In this document: positions 37,101-50,602 of the stretch, piece by piece
Position numbering within the stretch: the stretch's first letter is position 1
How the letters are laid out: every line of letters begins with the position of its first letter
Source: Litoditis marina
Taxonomy: Eukaryota; Nematoda; Chromadorea; Rhabditida; Rhabditidae
Length of the DNA stretch: 64,000 nt
Assembly (NCBI GenBank): GCA_964036275.1
Contig: OZ038434.1
Location: 1,386,560 to 1,450,559 of the forward strand
Direction of reading: 5' to 3'
Program-made: the position numbers and the translations under genes
The notes under the pieces: generated by a model
What the model was told of the DNA's origin: nothing
Database searches by the model: none
What the model saw: only the letters and a program-made list of their open reading frames with translations

Positions 37101-39728
37101 GCTAACCGGTTCATGTACGGTCAATTATAGGTGACCAAACCAATGATTATCTGATATATTTCTAGGTGAACCACATTGACGGGGTGGATATTGATTGGGA
37201 GTATCCCGTCACGGGCGGGAAAACCCGCGGAAAACCAACTGACAGAGGTACAATGATGAAACAAAAGTGCACGACGTGAGAAAATATTTGGTGTGGCGCG
37301 GTAGCAGTAGAGCAGCAGCGCTCGTAAACGTTGAGATTACTTTATGAACCAAATCTCATCAGTTTCTTATGCGATTATATGGTACACTAGAACATGGAAA
37401 GTTGATAGGTGATTCATGAGATATTCACAAGAGGCTCTTCAAATTATCATGTGATCGAAACTTTTCATTAGGGTGGGGATAGGTACTCCTCTACTCCACC
37501 TGGGTTGAATGCATTTCAATGGTTTACTGTAATTTATCTGTAAGTATACCTCTAATAATACTGGTCATAGTCATATCAAGTTTGAGTAATGTAAGTTGGA
37601 CGAGGTTTCGACCATAATCAACATAACAACTCGTTTTGTCTGGGTTGATCGCTTTCTACACATCAAACAAATGAATGTGTCGTTCACTGTCTTTTTTGGT
37701 TCAATGAAACCTGTAGTTACAGTCAACTATGTGTCGCTTCTGCGGCAGTTGCGAGCAAGACTGCAAACGCTGCAGCGGCAGTTACGGCGATCTCGCCCAT
37801 ACGTGTTATCGATAGCAGGGCCCCGTCAGGAGTATAAGCTCCGAACAGGTTTTGCTCTAGCAGCTATCGAACAGGTAAGCCATAATCTTCTGATATCTAA
37901 ATTGAATTGAATATCATGTATTCATGAACGAGAAGGTGAGTGAGGATCGAATATATACGAATTGAGATAATCTTCAAATTGAGGCTCTACGTGATAATAT
38001 TGTGAACAATGAGATGATAGTTATATACCTCCCCCCCCATTAAACCAATACAACAATATAAACGAATACATCTTATTAATTCATTCTCGTATTCTCTTGT
38101 TGGATTGACACATTTTTGAATAGAATTGTTCTTCAGCACGTTGATTTCTTCAACATGAAAACATACGACTACTATGGTGGTTGGGACAGTTCGGATCCTT
38201 CAGTAACCGGACCTCCATCTCCGTTATTCAATCCAAACTCACCAAAATCGGACGGGAACAAGAATGTAGACTGGACCATGAAGTACTACTCATGCAAAAC
38301 AAATGCTTCCTTGAAACTGAACATGGGAATACCGTTCTACGGAAGGTTAGATCCCCTTCGAAAAACCTAATGCAAAACTTTTATTGGTTTTCATTCCACT
38401 CTTGCTCATTCATGTCGTTTTGATAATCATCGTACCTGTCACAGATATAAGTAGTCCCTGCTTCAATTTTTTTGATGATAGGTTTCCCAATACTTGATCG
38501 GGAGTGAACTTTTTGAATAGAGGAGGATATATGTTTGTAAAAACGCATGCCTCGCATTTTCGACATTGGCCTATAGTGGATTCCACTCTTACGTTGACCC
38601 TACATTATGCAATTCCGCTCCCAAATGAGTGTTCTCCATTGAAAACGTTGTTTTCACAGCTGATGTTCAAGAATACGAATTGTTCAGGGTTTGGAACAAT
38701 GTGGGCGGAATTATCGACAATAATCGAATCTGGAGAAGAGCCCATAAGGTTGGAGGAAAAATCAGCAATAGTGTTCTCGCCTACAATGAAATAGGTAAAA
38801 AAACAGTTTTGTGTTCGACATTCAGAGTGGTTGCTCTTAGCGGTTCAGGTCTTGACCACCCCAACTACGCCGATTCGTCATTTTAAATTGTTTTTTTCGG
38901 TGGTCTTAACAGAGGTTGGTGTCATACCATCCGGGTCGAACGTTCTGCTACGTTTGGATTTTTGGTACCCGACAAGTGCCCATTGGTACATTTGGGGATC
39001 GGCGCGCGACGATTGGAAAGAGCTACACAGCATAATCTCATACTCATTTACAGGACATTCTAGAATAGAAAATAGGAGAACTGACCTGAGACCTCATAAT
39101 TCAACTAGATGTGCACATGTGTTTGGTCAAGACAGAATTTGTCTGGATGCGACAGAATTTGGGTTGAAGTTCCAGAGCTCTTATTTGTGCGTCAATCAAA
39201 CTACATTTCTGATTTGGTCATAACTTTGTGTTCGTTTACTCTTCCCAATTCTCCTGGACAAAACCATCAAATTACAGCTGCCAATGGCTGGAGAGTGGAC
39301 GAAGGGTATCATTGGAGAGCAAAAGCGCCATTCGTCTTCGACGCAGCCACCAAACGCTATTTAGGATTTGAGAACGCTAGAAGTATTCGCTTGAAATTAT
39401 TACACGCGAGTGTAAGGTGAGAAAACACAGTGTCTGAAATGAGGACGATGAAAAACCTTTTTGAGCTGTTTACATTTTTCGCGAAGTTCAGATTGCAGCG
39501 GAACGTTTTCTGGAGAGTCGACGGAAAAACTATAAATGCGGCCTTGATGTAGTTTCAGTAGAGCAGGCTAGAACTAGAAGTGAACTCACCTATTTCAGAA
39601 ACATGGGAGGTCTCGTGATTTGGGCAATAGATCTGGACAACAGTGCCAACACCCTCCTCAAAATGTTCGTTCAAGTCCGAGTCTGTCGGACCAACTTAGT
39701 GAGCTTCAATTGCAGAACAATACGATAA
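34196..39728 (+). CDS. Secreted LysM plus GH18 chitinase-like protein, copy 2
   Basis: Twelve exons (34196-34267, 34807-34926, 35353-35398, 35840-35907, 36343-36477, 36716-36853, 37166-37247, 37723-37874, 38137-38345, 38688-38794, 39278-39416, 39599-39728) give 465 residues. Signal peptide [15 protein letters not shown]; LysM at about 25-70 ([27 protein letters not shown]); GH18 from RIVGYYTGW (90-98), with DGVDIDWE (Glu205) intact. Two substrate-site positions differ from copy 1: IGGW becomes IGGK (about 164-165) and MTYD becomes KTYD (279-282). It may therefore be a weak enzyme or a lectin-like binder despite the intact acid motif. Intron positions match copy 1, except for an extra intron between the LysM and GH18 parts (35399-35839). 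It lies downstream of copy 1 in the same orientation. The C-terminus runs on about 15 residues past copy 1 with no family similarity. Confidence 0.92.
34488..34620 (-). mobile_element. CACGTG-tipped MITE copy in intron 1
   Basis: Shows TTCTGCTTTGTTTAACG and TGACTCTGCAATTGACC in the family order; the tip reads CACATG rather than CACGTG. Confidence 0.6.
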
Positions 39729-42197
39729 TGGAGAAAATTACTAATTTTCGTGTGCATCTGTATATATGTATATTGTTTTCCACGCTTCGTTCAGAGACGT
39801 TAAGCATAAATATAGTGTAATCAACATTTCTATATTTGAGAAGGAAGGCTCATTGGCTTTGGAATCGAAAGCTATGGGAGCGAACACGGCAAAAAGTGAA
39901 ATATACAATACCCTTCTGCCTTTCGGTTGACGACGACTACAACGCTACATTAAATTGTAGCTATTCTAGTTGACCATATGTTTATAGTTCAAACATTGTG
40001 TGCATATTCTTTTGGTTTCTCGTACACAACCGATCGATGAAAGCATTGAACTGTGCCTATCTCGTTTTCGTAGAGTTCAAGTGTAGAACTTGTTACATAT
40101 ACGGTGACCAAACTAGAATACTAGATAATCGGCTCTTAAAAAAGTTAATTGATGACATATGAGAGTAGGTCTCGGTACTTCCCGCAGAACTAATGGTAAG
40201 GCTCAATTAAAATCGAGAGCTACAATTATATAACGGCCAACAGTTGCTGCGGGCAATTGATCGAACACTTACAGGTCTCATTTCATTTATGTGTTCGCTC
40301 CTTATTTGCAAATGGAAAAATACTTCAAAACACACCGCAATTGAGTTTTTTTATTGAGTTTTTTCATCAACCCAGATATGTCAATTCGACTTGTAAACTA
40401 ATTCAATTTCTTATTTTGAGCGCACTACAATAGTTGAGAAATCGATAAGTTTATGAAAAGAAGTATATTTGTTCTAAGAACTGTTGCTTGGTTTGTTTTG
40501 AGATTTTCTGAGAAGAGGAATCAGCTGGGATAGAAACCTTTGTTGTCATTTCGATTTATCGAAGTCATCGGAGCATGGTTGAATCTGGGTAATTATGCCC
40601 CTTCCATACAATTTCTCTAGCGTATCTTGTAGTCAACAAGCAAATACATGTATTCAACAACGGATTGTTTTTCATTTTCATCTATTTTCCCTTAATTTTG
40701 TTGATTACATAAAGTTATGGAACACTGACAATAGTTGCATTTATGTTAACAAGAATTGTATTCACCTATAGCGAGAAAACTCAATAAAATAGTTTTACCT
40801 GATTTCACTGAGTTCAACTTCACCTTGTCATGAGTTGCCTTAAATGTCTACAGATTATATATCGGGCTAAAATCGAGCTGAAATAATTTGGGTCAGTCTG
40901 ATTGGGTGAACATGCAATGCTACAAGTGTGTATTCGTTCACCTTTTGTTTTTCTCCAACCACAAAAACCTCAAATCTCTAACGAAATCCATAGGGGAGTA
41001 CATTCTTGTTGGGAATGTTTCCAGTTGTTTTCTTTCTTCTATAATGATCACATTATTTCGTGAAACGGAGCAAATACTCTAGAATTCCAGAGCGCGCGCA
41101 AATCTATAAAATAACGCCAATGACGCTGTCTCATTATTTTACATAGTAGCATATTTAGTTTGCTTGGTGTTCGTTCTGTACGAAAATATAAATAAAACCC
41201 GTTTATTGGCTTGAGTGTAAGATCTAATTTTGCATTACTAACTCATTAATTATACAATAATGTGTTAAAATGATTTGCTACGTTATTTGCGCGACGAGAA
41301 GAAAATTAGTAATGTGGTTAGTCTGAATGGTACGTCATTATATTTATTTGCTAGTAGCTGAAACAATAATCTGCAAACCCAGTTGAACATTAGTTTTCAC
41401 GTTGCGTTCTCAGTTGTTTGGTTCCCATTGCTAAACACTGTTTTTCAACCATTATTAAAACCAAGTTTTTTTCTCAAATAATCAAATCAACTGAAGACAT
41501 GTAGATGAAACTCAAACTTCAAGCTTGCGCAACCCGGCTAATGCGTTTCTTTGCATAATTGGTCATATTTTAAAGGAAAAAGCCCGTAAATGATCGCTTA
41601 GGAAAGAGCAAATTCTATAGTGTATCTGATAGTGTAGTTAATGAACGATATTTTCGAAATACGGTATCAGCTGGATGGATCCTAGACTATTCAGGAGTAC
41701 GCTCTGGTGAATTTTGTCTCAGTGACGTCGTCTACTGCCGCCCAAGCGTATGAAGTATGAATTTTCATGTAACTATTAGTTACTGAGCTCGAAGAACTCT
41801 AAGACCGCAATTTGATGTTCTTTATCTAGTCAACTCGCTAGGTATTACGGTCATAACTTTATTTCTAACATTCATTTGTTCATAACACGTATTTTCTCCA
41901 CTTCAAAGTGAGGCTTAGCTCGGTGTTTGCTCGGCTGCGGGAAGAAAGTTGTTATAGAGTTTGTAGATTGGAAAGTCACGTGAAACATGTTAAAGACAGC
42001 AGAATTCAGAAACGTGACAAGGTGCATCCTTATTAGAATACTAACTTCCCTTGACTATTCAATTCACTTCTAGTATATAGTAACGGCTGCTTATATGTTG
42101 TTTTTTCCTGGTTCATTTCTTCTAGAAGTTTTCTAATTCAATTTTGTTTTACGTTCTTCATTAGTGTAAACATGTTACTTGAGAACTCATTCTCCAG
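39729..42197. other. Intergenic upstream of the Gα gene; one MITE
   Basis: A CACGTG-tipped MITE lies at about 41960-42085 (AGTCACGTGAAACATGTTAA, then CCCTTGACTATTCAATTCAC). No coding sequence was recognised in the rest. Confidence 0.6.
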
Positions 42198-45100
42198 ATG
42201 GGAATCACAATATGTAGACCGACAGAAGAAGGACAGCATTTATCGAAGAAAATCGATAGTGAACTCATAAAGGAGCAGGACGAACAGAAAAAGAAGTTCA
42301 AGATTCTGTTGCTCGGTTCGTTCAGTTGAATTCTTCCTATATCTTTCTATCAGTTTATGAGCAGACCCTGTCAATAATCGATCGGAAAACAATGAACAAA
42401 TAATTTCTCTCAATCTTGATGGAAATTTATCAAAGTGAAACTTGAGAAATACCTTCACGAACTTATGTCCAGGCCACTTTAAAGTGTCTTTTTTGGTTCA
42501 TGAGTTCAGAAAAAGCTCTACCCGCTGATGTAAGTGCAATCACATTAGAATACATTCATGAATCTCTAAACACTTAGATAGCGCTGGCAGGAAAAACTCT
42601 TGTAATAACAGTGGCATTTATTTCACATACATAAGTTACGTAAACGGTTAGATAGCCCTGGCAGGAAGAACTCTTGTAATCGTCTTAGAATATACTTTTT
42701 ATCAAGGCTTGAACGGCGTAAAAATCACGGCGTGCACATATTATTCCACATACACATTTCCACGCGGAGAAGGTACATAAAATGTTCTCGTACAGATATT
42801 TAACAGTTTTTAAGCCGTACCTTTCACCCTAATTCACGGTCGATGAGAGTTATCTAACGGTGCGTTTGTGGTTTTTAGAGATTTTTTGTTTGCAGGCAGT
42901 GCGGACTCCGGTAAAAGTACGATAGTGAAGCAAATGAGGTGAGAATGAATAGAGATTCATAGTTCTGGGGTGAGAGTCAACGTTGTAATAATTGTTGTCT
43001 GATATACTATTTCATAGATGGTAGACTGAGAACCGGACCACTCAGATGAAGTATCGTCCGCTAGGTGTTTGGTCATTCATTGAAAACTCCACAATCTCGA
43101 AAAAAGTGTGTACTATCAATCCAATAGTGTGAAAGTTTTCTATGTTTCTTATAAACTAGCTTTCATTAGACCATTATTCCGAAACTTTCCAAATTCAAAT
43201 AAAACGAAAATTTGTAGGTTGCTCCACAAGGGTGGTTTCAACCAGAGTGAGCTGATCGATGCCGTGTTCCAAATTCGTTCGAATATAGTGGATGCCTGCG
43301 CTGCTCTGGCAGACGCCATAATCAAAGTAGGAGTAGCGGCGAGTCAGGATGAACTGGTGAGTTTCGGTTACAAATAACTTGTCTTCTTGTTTTTTTTATA
43401 TTGTCACAAGAGTGAATGCTAAAGAAAGGCTCATTGGGGTTAAGTCGAAACGTACCACTTCCTATACACTTCTCCTAGCTTGTATCACTTCCCTTGAGCT
43501 TACCTTCATTATTGTGATTGAGCCTGTTTATAAGTCGGGTAACAACTCCCTGTAACCAGAACATTCAGTAAACAAAGTATGTTTTTCATGCTCGTCAATT
43601 GACAGTGCCGACAGTATTGAGCACATTCGATGATTCGTTTGATGCATCTATGTAGTTTATTATTTAAACACACAGAGGATGTAAATCAAAACAAGTCTGT
43701 TTTCCAGGCCCTCATAGATGTTTTTCGACTGCAGGGAAATAAAATTTCCTTGATGAATGAGTCTGATGAACTCCAATTACTGATGAGTTTTACGTGAGTC
43801 TACATTTCTTTTTTATAGTCGCCATTTTCCCCATAAAGACAGCAGAGAGTTTGATTGATTGTGCGATGCGGGGCGAGCGGTCGTTGATTACTTGCCAGCA
43901 GTTGATAGACTGTGTAGATCAATGATACGCAGACTCGCTGGCCCCTCGCCAAACCCCACTCCATACAAAATCGATGGTACGGTGTCCACAACGGTTTGAC
44001 GAATCCTATACCTTTATGAATATTTGGTTTCAATATTATTTGCCTATTTTTCCTGCCTATTTTTATTCGAAAAAAACATCAAACTGCATTTTCAGAAACC
44101 TGCCTTGTGTTAGTGATTTTTTACGAGAGCACCGAAACTTTCCGACTCTACCGGATAATTTTCACTAGTAAGTTTGAATAAGAAACACCTGATTATGAAT
44201 AACTGAATCGTTTTGATTACCGAAGAGAACAAAATTGTCTGTGGGAAGTAGATGTTACTCACATCTGTCACAAGCAAGGTATATGTTTAGTTAACAAGCT
44301 CTTCGACACTTGTGTTAGTGAGGTGAAACTTCTACACATCGAGTCACGTTTCGAAAAGATGGGTCTCAAATTCAGTTGCTACTGCAAGAAAACTCATAAT
44401 CGAGGTAAAGACCGTCTTGAATCAGGGTCGAAACGGTTTTGAGTACATCTCTTACTGAGCACATTAACCTAATCAAGGCAAAGACTGTTTGAAATGCAAT
44501 CTCTGAATAGAGCCCACACACCACGTACAACTTCTTAGAGTTACCACATGCCAAAGTTTGCTTAGGTTCTGCAATTGTTGGGATACTATGATTCGAAGCG
44601 TGATAAGCATTTAGCTGGCACTATCAAAGGACTAATAGTGTTATATTAGTCGAAACGAAAACATTCGTTGTCATAAAGACTTTTAGATGGTATTGGGCAA
44701 TTATGTGCAAAGCACGAAGCACAGAAGTGAAAAACGCAAAATTTTCTATTATAGACTTTTTCAGTTTCTACCCCGAATTGAATCGAATTCTCAGTGTCGA
44801 CTATGTTCCGAATAGTATGGACATGGTCCATATGAGAATGGCCACCCAAGGGGTTCATGAACTCGTATTCAACTTCAATGAGAAAACGAGTATTACGTGA
44901 GTTTTGATGCTTTATAGCTTTCAGAGTCAACACAGCAAATTGCGACGATGAAGATGTTAGTGTTTGAAAGAATACTATAACTTCTTATTCGGTTAAATAG
45001 TATGATGAAATTGGTTTCACAGTATGTTTAGTTCAACTTCATTTTAAATATTTCAGTCTTATTGATGTTGGTGGACAGCGCACGGAGCGACGAAAATGGA

Positions 45101-48100
45101 TCCACTTTTTCGAAGGTAAACGGATATTTCGTAGTTTATTAATTCTTGACCATCGCTGTCAGTCTAACATTTGCTGCTGAACTGTTTTTAACACTTTCTT
45201 ATAAAAATCTAGGGGGGGGGGATGGGGGTGTAGGGTTCTCAAGTTGGTACAACAACGTCTGACATCTCTCGTCTCAGAAAACGTATTGAATGCTTCGTTT
45301 TTTTCGAGCGTTTTCTACTATCAGTCAGTCAAAGGCTTGCTTTATAGTAGGACGATTATGTGGACCAATCCCGACGGATCGATTCTTTAAAGGGACCGTT
45401 TCTCTATAATTTGGATCGATTAAAAAACATGAAGTCTCACGAAACTGCCTCGATACTGTACTGATGGTCCCTTACTGATACACAAAAAAGAAAAATAAGA
45501 ATAAGTCGAGAACCAAACCTTTTATGAGCCAAACAATCTTAAGGGTTACTGTATCGCAAAACTTTTGGTCAAAAGATGAATTCGATTTTAATACAACCAA
45601 CTTCAATCTCAATCAAACCAAAGAGAGGCATAGATAACAAAAACACTTTTAAATATGTCAGTTGTTACGTGATATGTCAGTTGTTACGTGACGTCTCCAT
45701 GAAAATAGGTACGTGCTGTGGCTTCCGCGTTGTGGCCTTACTCAAATTTGCTCAAAAACGACCCAAGTTGCGGAATTTTCACTAATTCTGACTGTTTGGT
45801 CCATTTTTCGTCCCCATGTGTCCACTGATAACTCAAATCATCAAATTAAAGAGGTACGGTCCCTTTAAAGTGCAATTAAAAAATGTATTGCAATTTTCAA
45901 GACCGAAGTGTTGGGATTGGTCCACATAATCGTCCTTCTTTGAGATGTCGGAAAATAAAATAAAAAAGTGAAAAGAGATTACTGAGGTTTTGTCAGTACA
46001 ACAATAAGTTGCATTTGTTTAGTTATATTGTATCTCAGGAGTGAGTGCCGTGATGTTTCTGTCTTCTTTGTCGAGTTATGATCAAGAAATGGAAGAGGAT
46101 ATACGGCTGGTAGGTAGTCTTCGTTTTTTATATTGGTGAGAAAATCACCACCAACTTAATTTTAAAGTTGATTAAAACTCCGTTCTTGGAACGTATTCAT
46201 TATTCACCGTTCACACAACTTTTTCTTTCGGGAACATCGAACATCACTTCGATTTCTTGGAGAGACTTCGGAACAAGTACAACTTAAAATGTAATAGATA
46301 ACATACTTTGAACGACATAAATGATGATACTGAGTGAAATTCAGTAATTTTTGATCCAAAAAGTGTACGTTTTATAATTTTTCTGAAAAAAATTCAGATT
46401 ACAGGTGAATTTTTCTTTGGAGAAATCGTTTCGTGAATCAACACCTGGCCTCGGAATGATTATTGCTCCCGTTCAGGTTTCGTCAGTCGCAGAAGGCATA
46501 AAGGTACAGATCTCGTCTTAGATGATTCCCTGCCAATTAGCCGCGGAGAGAGAGTGTGTAGGTTGGAGAGCCGCAACTGTCTCCGCCTGTCTGCGGCCGC
46601 ATTGATCGGCGTGCTCCATCGTTTTTGTAGTTTTCTCATGGCACAAAAATATTTCGAGCATTCCTAATGAGAATATGCCGGTGCAATGTATTTCGAAGCT
46701 GTTTTTGCATGTTAGAGTTCATTTTTACATACCAGTTAAGTTTTGTGGTGAACAGTTCTCGATTACAAGACGTGAATAAGGATAGTTTCGAAAAAATATG
46801 TCTGCTGTTAGAAGTAGTCAACCACTCAGTCAAAATGGTACGGTCCAAGAAATGTGTCAGCGACTCCTCCAAAGGAAGTTGTCAACTTGTGAATACTGAG
46901 AGAATCATTTACATGCACCTTGACATCACTCTGAGAACATTGATTAGATCATCAAAACTGTATCGCTCTTCTTCCGAACAAGGTAGACATTTGCAAGCGG
47001 TCTGATTTAACGCTTCAGCAAACCTCAGCTCAGTGTACTTAGAACCAGCATTTTAAGGGTTGCGTCTATAAAAAGTGAGTTGAACAGGTTTCCGGAAACT
47101 AAATGATTGATTTCCAGTGTGGCCTTTTAACCTCAAAGATTCTCTACTGGTGGCTTTCCCTGAATCTATTATTTCCAGAACCGACTAAAAGACAGCGTGG
47201 AACTATTTCACAGCATCGTCAAGAACAGTTATCTTAGTAGAAGCTCGTTCATACTTTTTCTCAACAAAATGGATTTGTTCAAAGAAAAATTACAGAAGTC
47301 ACTGATCAGCCAACATTTTCCTAACTTTGAAGGTATGTTTATCGTGTCTGACAATACTGAAAGTAAATGTGATCAATAGAGCTACTTTTCTCATCTTAAT
47401 TTATGTAATACATGTTCTTCCTTATTGTACACAAAGAGAATGATATGGTGACTCCAGGACAGACAATTAACGTTAGCTTACGCCCACTGTAAAGATGAGA
47501 AACTTTGAAAAAAACATTTCCATATTACAATGAGAGTTGCGTCTGGAGTTCTTCCAGTGAATATTTTACTATTCCAGGTTCGAATGACTTCGATTCAGCG
47601 GCAGCATTCATTGAGAAGTTATTCAGTACGGTCAGTTGGCGTCAATTTCGATGCTTTTTATAGGCAAAACCGCAAAGAAATCAATTTTTCCCAATCAAAC
47701 TTCCGTGTTTATGTTAAAAGACACGTATTCCGAATCAATGTTTCTTCAGACACAACATGTAACATAGATTTTTTTCGATGCATGTAGTATCTCGCCGAGT
47801 TTTTACGCCTCACAACTCAGTTTGAGAGCGCAAATGTAGTTCTCAAATGCAAATTTTGTTCCCGATTTTAACATTGAAAATTTCCTCAAAAAGTAGTTGG
47901 AACATCATTCGTACCAAATATCCTGAAAATCAGTGTGTGAATGGCGAAAGTTACAGGAAATCGTCTGGAAAGTACCGCAAGCTCACAAAACGAGCCTGGT
48001 CATTCCGTTGTATCTCAAAACTATTGCTTATTCTCCCTAGCTCTTTTTAATGTGATTCATTGGATCGAAACGGTGCCTTTAACCATGTTTTTTCAGGCTC

Positions 48101-48228
48101 TGTTACCTGACGATCGTAGTCTTTACACTCACCGAACGCAGGCGACAGATACGAAGAATATCGATTTTGTGTTCGCGGCCGCGTGCGACATAGTCTTACA
48201 AACTAATATGGCTGATGCGGGAATTTGA
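42198..48228 (+). CDS. Heterotrimeric G protein alpha subunit, divergent
   Basis: Eleven exons (42198-42315, 42896-42938, 43218-43356, 43708-43793, 44096-44167, 44765-44896, 45057-45115, 46039-46109, 47179-47332, 47578-47630, 48097-48228) give 352 residues, the standard Gα length. It has Gly2 and Cys6 for myristoylation and palmitoylation. The P-loop is GSADSGKST (40-48), usually GAGESGKST. Switch I is RMATQGV with Arg177 and Thr180. Switch II is [12 protein letters not shown] with Gln204. The base-specificity motif is NKMD (269-272). TQATDT at 323-328 replaces the usual TCATDT. The C-terminus is NMADAGI, lacking the cysteine four from the end that pertussis toxin modifies in Gi/o. GTP binding and hydrolysis residues are kept, so it should be functional. 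Nematodes carry many species-specific Gα genes expressed in sensory neurons, the most likely class. AATAAA is at 48328. Confidence 0.95.
45341..45942. mobile_element. Nested MITE, outer element
   Basis: The ends TAGTAGGACGATTATGTGG and, inverted, AAGAAGGACGATTATGTGG are about 600 bp apart and match the solo element at 9733-9855. It is interrupted by the inner element at 45387-45868. It lies in intron 7 of the Gα gene. Confidence 0.82.
45387..45868. mobile_element. Nested MITE, inner element with TTAA flanks
   Basis: TTAAAGGGACCG on the left and CGGTCCCTTTAA on the right, with the adjacent CTCTATAATTTG/CAAATTAAAGAG also inverted. TTAA on both sides fits a duplicated TTAA target. Same family as 32561-32956. 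Confidence 0.82.
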
Positions 48229-50602
48229 ACCAGTACTTTCAAGAGTATATATATATAGCGCAATCAAAAAACTATAGTGTATTACAAATGTAGAGTACGC
48301 CTTTTCACGCCTTTGGTTTGAAAGTGAAATAAATCCAGAACACATCAGGAATATAGCTATTTGAAAAACGGCACACCAAAAGTTTGAAACGAGAACCATT
48401 TGAAAAGGATACGTTTTCACATATCGAATTATGAAAATTCAGTGCCAAATCCTAAAGATACTTCTAATTCTAATATATTAATTGACTCGGTCTCTAATCC
48501 TGACGTGTTTATCGGCCAACTTTGCTCATAGATATTGATATTTTCCCTTGTAATATAGTCCCGGTCGTTCCCACTGAGACTGGGCAGAGAGCCAATAAAT
48601 ATTCCAAGCGATTTTAAACCACTCGAAAGCTTTCCAATAAACTGCACATCACTGTTAGAGACTGTTCAGTTTCATAAGAACAAGTCAATGAAAAAATTCT
48701 TTAGAAAACTGATATCCAGTCTGAGAACTAGCGATTCAAAAATCTTGGCACGGTGCCAATGGGTCTCAGTGGGAATGAAGCCAACTATAGCTGGTTGTAA
48801 TTCTTAGTTTCGCCTATCGCTTATATCAGTGTCAATTCAACAATAATTGACATACACTCAATAAATCATTTACGGCTGGTTTATTCAAATTGCGAAAGTT
48901 CAAGTGAGAAACTGTTCATACGAGTGTACACATATTTGGTTGAAATGTTATGTCCACGCAAAATGTTTGGGGCACATTACGGCTCAAACTCAGGATGCAA
49001 AAAAAGCTCCTCAACAAGGTCTCAATTTCCGTAGTCGTACTCACCGTACGATTGCCTCTCCCTAAACGAACTGCAATACTACCAAGTTCATGCGGAGGTC
49101 CAACAAGCTCAACAGATTCGTGATAATGTTTATCAAAGGTGGTCGTTGACAAATCTCAAGACCGGGTGTATAGAGCTTGCTGCACACCAATGCGGTTTAT
49201 TTTAATCTGTCTTTCTCTTGTTGTAGTTTGGTCCAACTACCTTCCGGTCCGAATTCGTTAACTATGGCGTGCAACGAGTTCAAACTACCACACAGTTGAT
49301 AATGCCTATAGTTGTTGTCATGTTCAGAGGAAATTTTCAGAACGGTCTGCTAGTGACCAGCTACAAACGCTAGAGAGCATATAGGTCAATGAGGCGGCAG
49401 ATAGGCTGAGGCAGTCTGCGTCTCTCTGCCCTGCACGCTCTTTCGTCAAGGCCGCTACAAAAGTGGCTGGGCAATTGGCTGGGATTTGTTTGTGGTCGAA
49501 CACAGCCATGACTAATTTGAACCAGTTCCAAATACCATGTCAAAATCCATCCTCGGTAGGTTGTAATCTGTGCATTAGCCCTAAACGAACAAATTAACCG
49601 GTCATTACTCAACTAATCTTCTACGCATGATGGTCGTTTACATCAATCAATAACTCACGCACACAGTTCCACCCCATTCAATCTGCCCCAAGATAAAATG
49701 GTAAATACTCTCGAATAACAACATTCTGTTTTTATCAGTTGCTTGCTGTAGCTTACTGTGCAGTTAGAGTTAGTACTTTGATTAGAGAAAATATAAACCA
49801 ACTTGAAAGTCAAAATGAGAGAGAAACGGTCTCTTCAAGAATATCTCAAACTTTACCTTGACCAATTCTTTTATCTATCGAACCATTGCAGCAACTAATT
49901 TTTCAACAGCTCACAAATTTTCAACGCAGATTTCAAGTGTTCACTAATTACATATCATTTTATTTTTTAGAACATGAGGGTTTATTTCTTATTGTTGTCA
50001 TCCAAAATAATCTGACACACACATCAGAGCTTAGTAAGCAAAGTTCATCAACTGCTCATTGTTTACTAGTTTTACGGTGGGTTGGAAATATTGTCCCTCA
50101 CTTCACATTATTTTGGCTATCCAAATCGAGGTTCAGAACATTAGTGAGAGATAATATAAGTGATTCCATGTCCTTTCCTATTTTTTCTGATCTCCTTTAG
50201 TATTTGGTACCTGTGCAGAAACCTGTAAGTTTGAACCTTGAGGTATAATGTGTTATTCTCAAGAGGCTAATATTATCCTGTCCCATGACTACTAATTGAA
50301 GATTAGCGTCTGTTTCTGTGGTTACCATTGTACACAGTTTCTGCACCTTCATCACTAGACATTTCATTGTTTGGATTATTCACATACATACTTGATTATT
50401 GTGATATTTTGCCGTCTTTTGTTCAAAGTGTCGAAAATGTTGGCTCTAGCGCGTTGCACCTTATTTAACTCCCTGTTAGTTATGTGACGTTATTTACAAT
50501 TTCTTGATGTGTACAACTTTTCATTTCTCATATTCCACGACCAGATAGATACCAACATTTTGTTTTGGGGTAGTTTTTCTAAATATCGTCATTTTAGATC
50601 AG
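48229..50602. other. Intergenic
   Basis: Polyadenylation signal of the Gα gene near 48328, a short TA run at 48248 and AT-rich sequence. No exon structure was recognised; the minus-strand frames at 49324-49612 resemble nothing I know. Confidence 0.5.

Noticed and set aside
46392..46505. Possible extra exon in Gα intron 8 ([15 protein letters not shown])
   Set aside because: Gα exons 8 and 9 already join in phase to give the standard sequence; an insert here would disrupt the G domain.
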